A DNA stretch of 58,969 nt from Anaeroplasmataceae bacterium (GCA_029067355.1 JAIEEQ010000009.1:1-58969); one strand, 5' to 3'. Positions 1-12,200 are shown, numbered from the stretch's first letter. Numbers and translations: made by a program. The notes: generated by a model not told the origin, from the sequence alone.

Positions 1-66
1 AGTTGTGTTTTTGAGAGAGCTTGTAGATATCTAAATAAGCAGGTGATAGCCAATGTTAAATATTAA
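1..66 (+). CDS. Possible 3' end of an upstream gene (partial)
   Basis: Frame 1 is open from the first base to a TAA at 64-66 and would encode the last 21 residues of a protein ending in ANVKY. Only the tail is in the window, so no function can be given. The following 60 bases show no ribosome binding site until the one serving the gene that starts at 130, which is compatible with a gene end here. It could equally be chance open frame. Confidence 0.25.
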   Translation, partial: SCVFERACRYLNKQVIANVKY

Positions 67-129
67 AACAAGATTTGACATTAAGAGTTTTATTTTTAAG
101 TGAAAAACAAAAGAAAGGAAAATAAAAAA

Positions 130-1953
130 ATGAGAAAAATTTCAAATTTTATAATTTTAGTTTTATTGACAACTTTGGGTATTTCTTTAAATAACGAACC
201 CTCTTTTTCAAAAAAACTTGTTGGTGGAAGTTTAGAAGAGATTAATTTGAGTAAATTAGATAAAATTAGAGAAGAATATACTGCTGAATCTGATTTTGAG
301 GTTGAACTATCAAAAGAAAAGTTTTCAACTCCGAGTGATCAAGATAATTTACTAAATCAAATTGAAACTACATTTTCTTTAAATGAAAATTATTATGCTT
401 CTACTTCTTTTAATCGTAACACTTATTTTAAAAATCTAACAGATTTTTCACCTAAAAATAATATTGGGTCGTGCGGATATGTTTCTTTAATACAAACTAT
501 GTCCTATTATGATACCTTTTACAATGATAATGTTATTCCTGAGCAATATGATAGAACTAATGAAGATGCCAAAAGTGAAACTGAAGCAAAGAAGCAATCT
601 CCAGGTGTTTTACGTCAAACTTACTATTCTGCTGATTATCCTACGTATTATCAGTATTGCCATGCTACAAAAGAATATGATTTGCAGAGCAAATTAACGC
701 TGATAAACAATTTTATAAATGAAACAGATAATGATAACACTTATATCACAGAGGATGGAGAAGTAAAGAGCTATTTTGAATATTCTATTGGTGCTTGGAG
801 TTATCAGTCTATGCTGAATATGTTTTATGGAAATAGTACTACTGTAAAAGTGAATACTTATTCTAATAAAACCCAAAGCCAATATATCAGGTTAATTCAA
901 GAAACTATTGATTCTGGAAACCCTATAATAGTCCACATTCAAAAAAGTAATGATAATGGCCCACATAGTTATCATTCTGTTGTTGCCTATGCTTACGATG
1001 AGGGTGGAATCTATGCTAATTTTGGATGGGGAGAATATGCTAATGAATACCTTCTTTTAGGTGGAGAAGCAGGATATACTGAAATTTATTATGCAGCTAC
1101 TCTAAACTATTCAAATTTAGGACATACACATTCTCAAAATTACGTTATCAATAATAAAAAATTCTGTGGATGTAACTTAAATGATGAGGCGTTTTTTGAA
1201 ACTCCTGAAGGCAGTATGGATTCGGATACATTTATATATTGGATGAAAAACATTTATGATCCATCAGAAACATATTCTATTTCTTTTAAAAATTCTAATA
1301 CAGGAACTATTCTAGCTAGATATACTGTAAAAGAAAATGAAGTGAAAATTTCTCGAAATGTTTGGAGTTCTATTTTGTCTAAATGTAATGGGGCTCTTAT
1401 TATTAGTTTAAAAAGACTTTCAAGTAAGACAAAATATAATGAGAGTGTTACAATCGTTAGATTATTGGAGTTAACTCCAGAAGATTATAATTTTGAATCA
1501 CAATACTTTTTTTATGAAAAATCGCAAGTTGTTTTATCTGAAAGTTACTCTATCACTACAAATAGATTAAGGTGCGGATATATAGAAAATCAGTATATAA
1601 TTCTATCTGCTAGGCGTGATAATGCTCATACAGCATATTTAGAATATTCTTTTGGAACTTCTGTAAAAAGGATAGATGTTGATTTGGCAATGTGGAGTGC
1701 TAATGAATTTATTAATGCATATAATGCAGAAGTCTTTATACAATACAAAAATAAAAACAACGATTGGATTACTGTTCTAGACTTAATGAAAAATGCGGTA
1801 CTAAGCAAAGATCGAAATTCTCCTGACAAATATTCCATTGTATTTCCAGAAGGGACTAATGAATTTAGGTTTTATTCAACTTCTATGTATGGAGCAGATC
1901 GTAATAAGGGAAGAATTTGTATAGGTGACATGTTGATTTATTTTGGAGGGTGA
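130..1953 (+). CDS. Secreted papain-fold cysteine protease-like protein
   Basis: Start chosen at ATG 130, which has an AAAGGAAA ribosome binding site; the frame also opens at a GTG at 100 without one. This gives 607 residues. Residues 1-25 form a signal peptide (short basic end, then an FIILVLLTTLG core). The block NIGSCGYVSLIQ places a candidate nucleophile at Cys115, and the later HSVVAYAYD...YANFGWGE block gives His282 and Asn297 in the order typical of papain-fold (C10/C39-like) peptidases. The C-terminal half (about 330-607) is unrelated to the catalytic core and is probably a beta-rich binding or adhesion part. It is followed after 4 bases by a lipoprotein gene and probably shares its transcript. 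The cysteine-protease reading is from motifs only; an inactive adhesin of the same fold is possible. Confidence 0.7.
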   Translation: MRKISNFIILVLLTTLGISLNNEPSFSKKLVGGSLEEINLSKLDKIREEYTAESDFEVELSKEKFSTPSDQDNLLNQIETTFSLNENYYASTSFNRNTYFKNLTDFSPKNNIGSCGYVSLIQTMSYYDTFYNDNVIPEQYDRTNEDAKSETEAKKQSPGVLRQTYYSADYPTYYQYCHATKEYDLQSKLTLINNFINETDNDNTYITEDGEVKSYFEYSIGAWSYQSMLNMFYGNSTTVKVNTYSNKTQSQYIRLIQETIDSGNPIIVHIQKSNDNGPHSYHSVVAYAYDEGGIYANFGWGEYANEYLLLGGEAGYTEIYYAATLNYSNLGHTHSQNYVINNKKFCGCNLNDEAFFETPEGSMDSDTFIYWMKNIYDPSETYSISFKNSNTGTILARYTVKENEVKISRNVWSSILSKCNGALIISLKRLSSKTKYNESVTIVRLLELTPEDYNFESQYFFYEKSQVVLSESYSITTNRLRCGYIENQYIILSARRDNAHTAYLEYSFGTSVKRIDVDLAMWSANEFINAYNAEVFIQYKNKNNDWITVLDLMKNAVLSKDRNSPDKYSIVFPEGTNEFRFYSTSMYGADRNKGRICIGDMLIYFGG

Positions 1954-1957
1954 TTAA

Positions 1958-2518
1958 ATGAAAAAAATAATATTATTATGTCTTATAATATTGGGATTAA
2001 CAGGTTGTAAGTCAGCCATCCCAAATTTTAATAATCAGCTTCCAATGAAAAAAGTATCCATAGAAATGGGGTATGAGGAAGGGAATAAAAAGGCTAGTCC
2101 TATATGTTCTATTGATCTTCAAAATGCATACTTGTATAGTAAATCAAATTATTCTAAAAAAATAAATGCTTTAATTGGTGGAGATGAATTGGAAATATAT
2201 TATAAAGATGAAAATTATGAAAGCATTGATCATATCTTGGTGGAAGAGGCTTGCCATCTTGTTGTAGAAGCCACAAACGAAATTGTTCCTGGCTCAAATA
2301 GAATGGACTTGTTTGTTCCAGATTCTGATGAAATTATTCTAAATTGTTTTGATATTAAGTACATTATTCATTCTGATGGTACATATGAAGCCTTGCAAAC
2401 AGCAAAAACGGGTCAGAAGTTATATGCTACCTATCAGAAGAAGGATATAGTAAAAACGTCTGAATTTAGTTATTTATATAAAATTCTTGCAGTATACTCT
2501 TATAATCCAAGACCATAA
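1958..2518 (+). CDS. Small lipoprotein of unknown function
   Basis: 186 residues. The N-terminus MKKIILLCLIILGLTGC is a lipoprotein signal with the lipobox LTGC, so the mature protein should be lipid-anchored on the outer face of the membrane. The remainder is soluble with no motif I recognise. It begins 4 bases after the protease gene and is followed immediately by a bidirectional terminator, so the two genes look like a two-gene unit. A role as an inhibitor or partner of the protease is only a guess from position. Confidence 0.7.
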   Translation: MKKIILLCLIILGLTGCKSAIPNFNNQLPMKKVSIEMGYEEGNKKASPICSIDLQNAYLYSKSNYSKKINALIGGDELEIYYKDENYESIDHILVEEACHLVVEATNEIVPGSNRMDLFVPDSDEIILNCFDIKYIIHSDGTYEALQTAKTGQKLYATYQKKDIVKTSEFSYLYKILAVYSYNPRP

Positions 2519-2523
2519 AAATC

Positions 2524-2552
2524 AAAAAGTAGGCTTGTACCTACTTTTTTGT
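2524..2552. terminator. Bidirectional intrinsic terminator
   Basis: A perfect 10-bp stem, AAAAAGTAGG / CCTACTTTTT (2524-2533 and 2540-2549), with a 6-base loop. It has a T-run on the plus strand and, through its A-run, on the minus strand. It separates the convergent lipoprotein and penicillin-binding protein genes; the stop codon of the latter lies inside the stem. Confidence 0.85.
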
Positions 2553-4247
2553 TATATAAGAATTTATAAGCTCCACAAATATTTTTTTTGGCATACGCTT
2601 TGTATAAGCATCTTCTAATGGTTGATTATCTAAATAGCCTGCCCATACTCCAACTAAAATATCTTCATTAAAGCCAATCATATAGGAGTCATAATCAGTT
2701 AGTCCGCTTTTTCCATAGCATTTTGTGCTTAATGAATTTTGAATGGAAGAGGCTGTTGCGTGAGGAATAGAAGAATCGAAAACAGAGGCCATAAGATGTT
2801 TGATTGTTTTAAAATAATTTTTTTCTCCAAGTATTTTAGAATTTATTGTTCTATTATAAATGGACTTGTTCTCTCTTTGAATTGATTCAATATATTTAAA
2901 ATCTAAATAGGATCCCTCTGTAAAAAATTGAGAATAGATTCTTGTAAGATCATAAAGACTCATTCCGACACTTCCTAAAGCTAATGATGGTAATGCAGAT
3001 GCGTCTATATTATATTTTTTTAGATGATTTGCAAGTGTTTTAAAGCCGATGGCCTGATGGGTTTTCATTGCATAAATATTATCAGAGGTTGCTAATGCTT
3101 CTTTCATAGAAATATGGCTGTATGGATAAATTGATGCATTATTTTTGATAGTTACAATCTCATTGTGATAGGTAAAGGAGTAAGGACCACTATAATAAGA
3201 GGTTTTAGGTGTATAGCCACATTTTAATGCTTCATAATATAATATCGGTTTTATTGTTGAACCAATATCCCTTTTTCCTTGAGCGGCTATGTTAAAGCTT
3301 GAAGTATAATAATCCTTATCTCCTATAATTGATAGGATATATCCATCTTTATCTACTGCGATACTTGCATAGTTTGCGGTAGAATAAAACTGGGAATTGT
3401 TCATGGACTTTTGATATCTTGTTTTTATGGTAATCATTTTATTGAATTTAGGATTAAGATTTAAAGAAGTATATTCCTTGAGAACACCATCTGCGAAATA
3501 TAACAGATTGCTGCTATATAGATTAGGGTTGTATTGAAATTCAATTGGCTTTACTGCAAGAGAATATTCCTCCTGAGTTATAATATGATCATTAAGCAAT
3601 ACCTTTAAAAGAGCATTTTTTTTGTTTTCAAGTTCGTCTATATTGTTGCTATAATATGTTGGAGCGTTTAATAAAGCCACTAGGGTTACCATCTGCTGGA
3701 TGGTAAGAGTAGAATAGTTTGTATTAAAATAGTATTTTGCACCATTGGCTATTCCATAAACATCATTTCCTAAATAGATGCAGTTTAAATAACCTGATAA
3801 GATTTCTTCCTTGCTGGCTACCTGTTCAAGCTTTATTGCATAGTAAAGCTCTTTGATTTTTCTCCAAATGCTTTTATTATTGTTTAAATAAGTGTTTTTT
3901 ATATATTGCTGGGTTATTGTGGAAGCTCCAGAGCTTTCTCTATGAATTATATTTGAAAATATTGTTTTACATATTCTGGTTATGTTAAAGCCGCTATGCT
4001 TATAAAAATCCTTGTCCTCAATATCAAGAAGGATAGCTATATTTTTTTCGCTCATCTTACTAAGATTCACAGGTGTCGTTTTATGATTTTGAATATAGTG
4101 AATGATTTCTTCATCTTGTGAATCAGTAATGGATAGCTCAGGAGTGGTATGGATATCGCTTATAGACTCTAGAGGCTGAAAGAAAAATAGAAATAAAATA
4201 AAAAAGATAAAGAAAATGGTTGATAATATGATAAGCTTCTTTTTCAT
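2541..4247 (-). CDS. Class A penicillin-binding protein (glycosyltransferase and transpeptidase)
   Basis: 568 residues. An N-terminal membrane anchor (about 4-24) is followed by a GT51 peptidoglycan glycosyltransferase domain with EDKDFYKHSGF (catalytic Glu at about 77), GASTITQQ (108-115) and the KxxEIL...YLNxIYLG block (146-160). The transpeptidase domain carries all three penicillin-binding motifs: S330-T-I-K333, S388-D-N390 and K513-S-G515. It therefore should polymerise and crosslink peptidoglycan on the outside of the membrane. At 568 residues it is shorter than most class A enzymes and has no C-terminal extension. It is transcribed alone, convergent with the preceding lipoprotein gene. 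Confidence 0.93.
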   Translation of the reverse strand: MKKKLIILSTIFFIFFILFLFFFQPLESISDIHTTPELSITDSQDEEIIHYIQNHKTTPVNLSKMSEKNIAILLDIEDKDFYKHSGFNITRICKTIFSNIIHRESSGASTITQQYIKNTYLNNNKSIWRKIKELYYAIKLEQVASKEEILSGYLNCIYLGNDVYGIANGAKYYFNTNYSTLTIQQMVTLVALLNAPTYYSNNIDELENKKNALLKVLLNDHIITQEEYSLAVKPIEFQYNPNLYSSNLLYFADGVLKEYTSLNLNPKFNKMITIKTRYQKSMNNSQFYSTANYASIAVDKDGYILSIIGDKDYYTSSFNIAAQGKRDIGSTIKPILYYEALKCGYTPKTSYYSGPYSFTYHNEIVTIKNNASIYPYSHISMKEALATSDNIYAMKTHQAIGFKTLANHLKKYNIDASALPSLALGSVGMSLYDLTRIYSQFFTEGSYLDFKYIESIQRENKSIYNRTINSKILGEKNYFKTIKHLMASVFDSSIPHATASSIQNSLSTKCYGKSGLTDYDSYMIGFNEDILVGVWAGYLDNQPLEDAYTKRMPKKIFVELINSYITKK

Positions 4248-4452
4248 AGGGAATCACCATTTATAGTATTTGAGGAAAATGAGTTTCCATACGATTTAAA
4301 ATCGGGGAATATTCAGTTTTATATATCATTGAAATAAACTAAAATATCTATTAGCAAATTGACAAGAAGTATGATAAAATAAATTCAGAAATTATTCAAT
4401 AAATCAAGAGCAATAGAAAGGGACAGTTTTTGTCTGTTTTGGGTAAATAAAA

Positions 4453-5667
4453 ATGATTCAAATTTTGCGTAAGTTGTTTATTAAAAACTATCAAAATACA
4501 AATGATGAGCAGGTTCGTATGGCTCATGGAAAGCTTGCTAGTATTTTTGGAATAGTTTCCAATTTTGTTTTATTTGGAATAAAGCTTTTTGCGGGTATCC
4601 TTTCTGCAAGTATTTCAATTATTGCTGATAGTATTAATAATTTGTCAGATATGGGATCATCCCTGATTACTCTGATTGGTTTTAAGCTTGCTAGTGCACC
4701 AGCTGATGAAAAGCATCCTTATGGACATCAAAGAATAGAATATATTACAGGACTTGTTGTTTCGATTATTATATTATTTGTGGGTGGAAGCCTATTGAAG
4801 ACTTCCATAGAAAAAATGATTCAATATACAGGAGTTACAATGGATAGAACAATTCTTTATATTTCCATTGGAATCTTATCTGTTTCAATTTTAATAAAGC
4901 TTTGGCAGGCATTTTTTAATTATAAAATAGGAAAAATTATAAATTCCATTGCACTAAAAGCAACAAGCAAAGACAGCTTAAATGATTGTATATCAACTAG
5001 TACGCTTTTGATTGGAAATATTATATTCTTATTTGTTGCTGATTTACCATTTAGCCTAGATGGACTATTGGGTATTATTGTATCTGTCTTTATCTTGGTT
5101 TCTGGAATAAAATTAATTAAAGAAACCATTGACCCTTTGATTGGAGTATCAACGAAGGATGAATTTGTAAAGAGTATCCTGTCAGAAATTAAGAAGGAGT
5201 CTTATGTTTTAGGATATCATGATTTGGTTTGTCATATGTATGGACCAACAAAATGCTTTATGACGTTACATGTTGAGGTAGATGCAAATCAAAAAATGCT
5301 TGTAGTTCATGATGCAATTGATAATCTGGAAAGAAAGATTAAAGAGGAGTTTGGGGTTGAGCTTACCATTCATATGGATCCTATTGAGATTGATAATGAG
5401 GAAATAAATGGCTTACGTAAAAGGGTAAAAGAGGTTGTCCATGAAATTAGTCCAAAGCTTTCCATGCATGATTTTAGAGTGGTTGTTGGACATACACATA
5501 CAAATATAATTTTTGATTTGGTACGCCCTTATAAATTTGAATTAAGTGAAAGTCAAATTCTTCGCCTTTTGCAGGATAAGATTACGGATGAGGGGAAGCA
5601 ATATTATTTTGTTGTACAATTTGATTATGAGTATATTGATGAAAGTATTCGTAATGAGGAATATTAA
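4453..5667 (+). CDS. Cation diffusion facilitator (CDF) metal exporter
   Basis: 404 residues. It has six hydrophobic segments in the first 215 residues and the CDF metal-site motifs: ADSINNLSDMGSS in helix 2, the HPYGHQRIEY loop, and a second Asp-containing helix near residue 175 (KDSLNDCIST). The cytoplasmic ferredoxin-like C-terminal domain extends to about 295. A further about 90 residues (including VGHTHTNIIFDLVRP) repeat this type of domain, making the protein longer than a minimal 300-residue CDF. Members of the family export Mn, Zn, Fe or Co in exchange for protons; which ion cannot be read from sequence. It is a single-gene unit. Confidence 0.92.
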   Translation: MIQILRKLFIKNYQNTNDEQVRMAHGKLASIFGIVSNFVLFGIKLFAGILSASISIIADSINNLSDMGSSLITLIGFKLASAPADEKHPYGHQRIEYITGLVVSIIILFVGGSLLKTSIEKMIQYTGVTMDRTILYISIGILSVSILIKLWQAFFNYKIGKIINSIALKATSKDSLNDCISTSTLLIGNIIFLFVADLPFSLDGLLGIIVSVFILVSGIKLIKETIDPLIGVSTKDEFVKSILSEIKKESYVLGYHDLVCHMYGPTKCFMTLHVEVDANQKMLVVHDAIDNLERKIKEEFGVELTIHMDPIEIDNEEINGLRKRVKEVVHEISPKLSMHDFRVVVGHTHTNIIFDLVRPYKFELSESQILRLLQDKITDEGKQYYFVVQFDYEYIDESIRNEEY

Positions 5668-5844
5668 AATAATTAAGACGGATGAATACGCTTTCATAAC
5701 CAAAAAAATTACAGGATTTAAAAAAAGTATTTAAATGAGGTAAAAACAAGATTATAATTAAAATGGGTTTAAGTCGAATATTGACTTTGATATATTATCA
5801 GTATAGTCTTATTTGATATTTTTTCCAATAATTTAAAGGAAACT

Positions 5845-5860
5845 ATATAGTATACTATAT
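5845..5860. promoter_or_regulatory. 16-bp AT palindrome upstream of the small coiled-coil gene
   Basis: ATATAGTATACTATAT is a perfect palindrome ending 19 bases before ATG 5880. It contains a TATACT that could be a -10 box. It could be an operator overlapping the promoter, or simply AT-rich promoter sequence. Confidence 0.3.
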
Positions 5861-5879
5861 AAGAAGCAAGGTGAAGGAT

Positions 5880-6110
5880 ATGTCTAAAAAAAGAGATTTG
5901 AAAAAACAGATACAGGAAAGTGAAAAAGAAATCATTGCATTAGAACAAAAAAGGAATCGTTCCCAATCTTCTTTGTTGGAGGCACAATTAAATAATGAAA
6001 CTCCAAATGCTTCTGATGTGGAATATTTTAAGCTTTATTCAAATTTAATCAAGCTGGAACGTGAGAATTTACGTCAACTCAATCAAGAGCTTGATAAATT
6101 AAAAAAATAA
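5880..6110 (+). CDS. Small coiled-coil protein, unknown function
   Basis: 76 residues from ATG 5880, which has AAGGTGAAGG just upstream; the frame also opens at a GTG at 5871 lying in that ribosome binding site. The product is highly charged (Lys/Glu/Gln) with heptad-like leucine spacing throughout (KKQIQESEKEIIALEQKRNR and LIKLERENLRQLNQELDKL), so it should form a coiled coil. There is no membrane segment or signal. It is cytoplasmic and lies upstream of the giant surface-protein gene, separated by about 120 bases. I recognise no family. Confidence 0.6.
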   Translation: MSKKRDLKKQIQESEKEIIALEQKRNRSQSSLLEAQLNNETPNASDVEYFKLYSNLIKLERENLRQLNQELDKLKK

Positions 6111-6232
6111 GAGGCAAGGATTCATTATTTTTTTAAAATAAAATGCAAAATTTGTCGTTTTGAATTGCAACCGTATTAATGGTTGCTTTTATGTCATTTA
6201 AAAAGAAGAGAAAAAACTCGGAGGATAATCGT

Positions 6233-9200
6233 ATGAAATCATTAAAGAAATCTACAATTCTAAGAAAATTAGCTATTTATTTTAGTCTTGGAGGTGTTGC
6301 GTTAGCAGGAGCAATAACGCCTGTTATTATGAATGCTTATAAGACCCCTGTGGAAGAGGAAAAAACTCCTGTTGCAACTCCTGCTGAGTATACAATGCTA
6401 GCAGTAGAAAATGATTTTGATTATTTAGAATATGGGATTCAAAATAGAGATAATTTATTTGAAACCTTTTTAAAGCCACATTTGACGGTTACAGCGTCTT
6501 ACTTTGAAATAGTAGAAGGTGATTCTGTTAAAATTGACCATGTGCTTCCTAAAGAGGCATATTCTATTCAAGAGGTTACCTATTTTAAGGGAGAGGAACC
6601 AATTTCCTTATCTTCTTCTTTTGAAGCTGGTCTGACCGCTGTTATTACAGTGCAATTGGGAGAACTAACTGCCACCACTCAGGTTGATAAGGTTTATAAG
6701 GAGGATTTACAATCCATTGATATTTCCATTGATGAGCAAAAATCTATTCTTCAGGATGGAATTTATAAGCTTAGGGACGGAAAGAAACAGCTTGATTTAT
6801 TAGGAAATGAGGTGCTCAAGGATGGGAATCCAATTTATACGGATACTACCTTCTTAACCACTCGTTCTAATGATGAACTGCTGGATTATTTGACGATTAC
6901 CCTGAATTATTCTCGCTTTAGTCTTTCGGCTATGATAACGGAAAGTCCTATGGCACTTGGAGATGTTTATTCTTATGCAATACGTCAGGCTTCATTTTCT
7001 GAGGGCATGCAAACTATTACAGTAGAGGTTGGCTGTGTTGGAGATGAGGACTTTGTTGTTTATCGTACAAGCTCTGAGAATGTTGTTTTTGAAAATCGAG
7101 ATGTATTTTATCTTTTGGCACAGGAAAATGATAATCCTGTTGCTCTTTATGCGTATTCTGATCTTTCAGAAAAATATACAGTTACTGCCTATTATAATGA
7201 TGGCACAGAAGCAGAACTGACAAAATCTGACTTTACTTATAGCAGTCTTGTGCCAAATGCCTCTGATTTTGAATCTGGATATTCAGCTATTCGTCAAGGT
7301 GATATTGAGGTTTCTAATACATTTGGTATTAAGACAAATACTACAATGTCCTATTCTAACAATCTACGCCCTTCCATAGCACAGGACCATTTACAAAAAA
7401 CAGATCCAATTACCAGAGATTTTTATAATCGGTTTGATCAATATACTAGTAGTCAAAGTAATCCAAATAATCCATTAAATGCTACGGCATACACAGGTTC
7501 ACTTAGTATTTCTGGAATGTCAGATATTGCTCATTATTCAGATTTGTATTTGAGTACAGAAAATTATGATAGCAAATTAGGAACAAACAAATTAAATGGA
7601 GCAAGCTTGTATAAGGGAAGAAATATTCCTGGGACAAACACGGAGGATATTTATACCAAAAGCATTCAGGTTTCTTATCGAAATGGTGTTTCATTTACGA
7701 TAGAAAATGCGGCGATTACTCTTGCTAACCCATACCAGATTTTTATTGGTGGTGTACCTGTTACAAATCAACCACGAGGGAGCCAATTTAATTTAAGTGG
7801 ATTAACAGCTACCTTTATTTATGCAACAGAGTATCAAGATGCGGAAAGCTCACGTGATACCTATGGTAGTGGTATTAGCACAAACATTTTAGATACTAAA
7901 AATATTTTATTGAATCTTGAGGACTATAAGGATTATATTTATTTAAGCTATAATGGTGGAGAATATGTTCCTTATGGTAGTGAAGAAGCAGCTGTTCCAG
8001 AAATTTTAAATAGTGTTAATATTCAATTTGTATATAAAGGATCTATGTTCTTTAGTGGTAGGATTTTGAGTCGTCAAGCAAATTTTGATACCGTTACACA
8101 GTGGATTTGTAATTCAAATGAAGCTTCTCAGACGTATAATTTAGCATTTGATACCACTGGAGGCGTGAACCAAGGTGTGGATTATTATTACTCTGCTCCT
8201 ATGGTAGATACAAGTATTGGAGAGTTTTATGAAGGATTAGCAAGGCCAGTAACAAACGTAAGCTTTTTAAATCCATCCTCCTCTAATCCAGCAGTAATGC
8301 AGGATGCAGAAGGAAATCGGATAGAAAATCGTGGATTTATTACACGCATCTATTTGTCAAATGATAAAGGACAAAAAGGATATCAATCTGATGATGGCAT
8401 TGTGTTTGATGATGGAGATACTCCAGGAGTAAGATACATTTATTATCAGTATCATCATTATTACTTAAATGGAGAAATTGTAACAATAAGAGAGGTTATT
8501 CCAGATACTGACTTTGGAGCTTCGTTATCTATAAATAGTGGTAATGGAAGCATTTCCTTTACAGCACCTTGTTCTATCCTTGTTGAATTTGAATTAGATC
8601 AATTTGAAGATTCAACTGTTCATCGGTATTGGGATGATTCTAATCATAGTACAATAAAAAGATATCATGTGATTATAAGAAAAGCCAATTTGGATGTGAA
8701 TTATGCTCAAACGATTAATGGAACGAATTTCACTATTAATGGAGATACATTAAATGTTAGCTTAGGCATGCTGGGAGCAACCTTACCAAATTTAGGTGTA
8801 AATTTTGTTACCTCTCGTGGAATTGTTTCCTCTGCAACAGCACCAAAGAATTATACCTTGCATTTGTATTCAAACGAAATTTCTGGTTTATCCTATAATG
8901 GAGAAAATTCATGGATTTATCGACGTAGAGAATTAGCTGATGGAAGTATGATTACAGAGCTAAATTCTAATTTAAATAATTATTTATTAGATGAAGCAGG
9001 AAAAACTTACTTTATGTATGTAACTTTTTCTGGAAATGATTACTATTATAGTGGAAATACAAGAGGGAATCAATTAACCATTAAAATTGTTTTACAGGAT
9101 CTAGACACCTATGATAAGACCCAGCCAATTGAACGTACCTATGCTCGAGAGGATGTTTCTGCAATTCGCAATGTTTTAATTGGGCAATTTGGAAATGATT

Positions 9201-12200
9201 ATACAGTTGATATTTATCAAAATACAACTAAACTTTATGATACAACAGTTTTACATGTTGGAGAATATACAGCTCGTTTTGTTAAAAAATCTAATAGTGA
9301 CATTAGCTATGATTTGAAATTATTAATTAAAAAGGTTTCTTATGTGGACTCTGTAACGGCTGAATTCACAGGAAATATTGTTTATGGACATGCAACCGCT
9401 GAGGATATAGAAGCGCTAAAGGCTACTGCACGGCTGGCAATACCTAGTCAAGGGGTATATTACCTGTTTGGAGATAATACAGAGGTTTTATATTATAATC
9501 GTAATGGTGTGATAACAACCTCTACCACAGATCTTTGTAGTGTGTTAGCTGGAGAAAACTGCTTCGCAATTTATACAACCCAGCTGGCAGCAGGAGATGT
9601 AGAAGGGGATTATGACTTGCCAACCATTACAGTTCACTTTTCTGTAAGCCAGTATGAACTGGAGGGTGTTTCTGTAAGTGAAGATTGTGATTTTATTTAT
9701 GATTCTTTGACCGATTTTTATAAAACAACCTATTCAGGAAGAAATATAATTATACAATTTGATAAATCTAAATGGGATGATGTTAAGGATTATGTAAGAA
9801 TTTCAGTTACTCGTGCTATGCGTATTGATGACAATGGAGAGGAACTTTCAACGATTTTATCTTCCTATTTGTATCGGATTGATCAGGAGCAGGGGACGAT
9901 TACTGTTTATGGTGCAGGAATTTATGAGGTTAGTGTTGAAATTATAAATACAAATTGCTTGTGGTCTGATACTGCAACAAACAGCTTTGTTTTTGCAGTA
10001 GAGAAGGATGAATTTGATGAACCTGAAATCATTTCTGATTTTAGTCAGTCTGCGGGAGCCTTTGTGGGAGCAAATCAGTATATTCGCTTTGTTGGAAATG
10101 GTGAAACAGATTCTAGTGGAGCACAGCTTAAATTTACCATTTCATCTGCTACGGTATATCAGCTTACTTCTAGACCGACAGATGCAACGAGTATAAATAT
10201 AAGCTATGTGAAAGAAAATGGTATTGCTCTTTCAGCGATGGATGAATTAAGAGTTGGTGGTATATATTATGTTGTCATTAATGAAATTACTTCTGATCGT
10301 TTCTGGTTTGAGCCATTAGACTTTTTAGGGTTTACCTGTGCAGAAAACTATAAAGCTCCTCAATATATGTTTTCTCTTACAATCACTCAAAACGTATTAG
10401 ATCCATTGGAGTTTGAGGATGATATTGATAGGATTGAAGGAGAATCTTATGAGGTCGTTATTGATGATGCTGGAACTAAGCTGTCTGGAGCAATTGAGGC
10501 ATCCATTACCTTGGATTATGGTACTGAAAAAAGCATTCTAGATTTCTTTGTGTCTTCCTCTGTATCTTCAGCAAAAGGCTTGGCTTATCGATTCATTTTT
10601 GCATCAAAGGAGGGGCAATCCTATGGCGCAGTAGAAATCGGATCAAATTCCTTAGCAAAAACAAATGCGGGAGAATACTTGGTTATTATTACTCCAAATA
10701 CTGGAGGAGAAGATGGAGAAGAAAGCTATGCCTGGGGGCCAGATGCCAAGAATGTTGCATTTAGCTTAATGATTCGTAAGCAAGCTGTTGATGCACCAAA
10801 TTTAATTAATATTATGGGTGAATATACAGGAGTAGAACAAACGATATCTGCTGGTGGATTTGCTACATATTGGAAATCTCTTGCACAAAAGGGAATTACC
10901 ACTGAGGTAAATCGTTATGCTCTATTACCTAATACAGATATAGAAATCCTTGTGGAGGGTGATCTTCAAAACACGTTTAATTTAGAACAGGGTGAGCTGA
11001 AATTTATAAATGCTGGTATATATTATATTTCCTTCCAGCTACCTGCTAAAAACTATTATTGGAGTGATGATGAATCATCTGCAATGGATTTTACTTATGA
11101 TGGAGATTTCTACATTCGTGATAGTATGAAGCTTGCTACGATAGCAAAGAAAATGATTGAATTGCCAGCGCTAAACGAAAAAAGAGTACATACGTATAAT
11201 AATAGTCCAGTTTCTTTTGATTTTTCAAATGAAATTGAGGTAGATAACTTTGTTATTGAATATTCGGTTTCTGATGTTTCTTCTAATGTTCATGTAGGAC
11301 AGTATCAGGTTGTATTAACAATGACATCTGCACTTTTGAATGGAACAACAGAGGCAGACCTTTCTAATTTTGGATGGGTAAGAAATTATGAGGATGGATA
11401 TGGCTTATTGCAGAGTGGTGGTTATGGTACACTTTCTTTTGATGCAAATAATAAAGCAATTGCTTCCTTAAACTATGCAATCGTTGAATCTATTATTGAT
11501 ATTCAGTTGAATTCTGAAGAGGTTTTCCTATATGGAGGATACACAAAGGATTTTAAAGCAATTACCTCTTTGGAAGCATGGTTAAAGGAAATTGCTGTTT
11601 GTGGAACAACTGAGGCACAGGAACTTTTAGCTGATGCTTCCATAACCTTATCCTTAAATGGATCAACCATTACAAATGAATATAAGAATTGGGACGTAAA
11701 ATCCTATGATGTTGAGGTTTTAATGGATTTCCATGGGAACTGCTCTAATATGAGTTTTGATTTAAGGCTGGTTGTAGATAAGCTTCCAATAGAGCTTATC
11801 GTAAATGGAACAAAGACTTATGGGGATTCAGAAGAAGCCGCAATATGGGAGGCTTGGGAATATGCACCAAATCAAATGCTTCAATTTATTGGTGTGGTAG
11901 AAGGTTCATTAAGCTTTGTTTCAGGTCTTGATGATAATGCCTCAGCGGATCGATATGACTTAGCCTTTGAAATCAATACAGAGGACTCCTATTTTGAAAA
12001 TTATGATATAACAGCAAGTGGTACGTTTGTCGTAGAGCCAAAGATTTTAAATTTAACTCTTGATACAAATGGTAGTAGCATTTACAATGAAGAAATGGAT
12101 TTATATTCTATTGTTCATTTGGATAGAAGTGGTTTGGTTGGAGAGGATGCACTCAAGGATCTTAAAGATTTAGTCTCTGCAAAGATTGATTCTACGGAGG

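Noticed and set aside
4361-4380. TTGACA before the CDF gene as a promoter
   Set aside because: The nearest -10-like sequence is only about 10 bases away, too close for sigma-A use.
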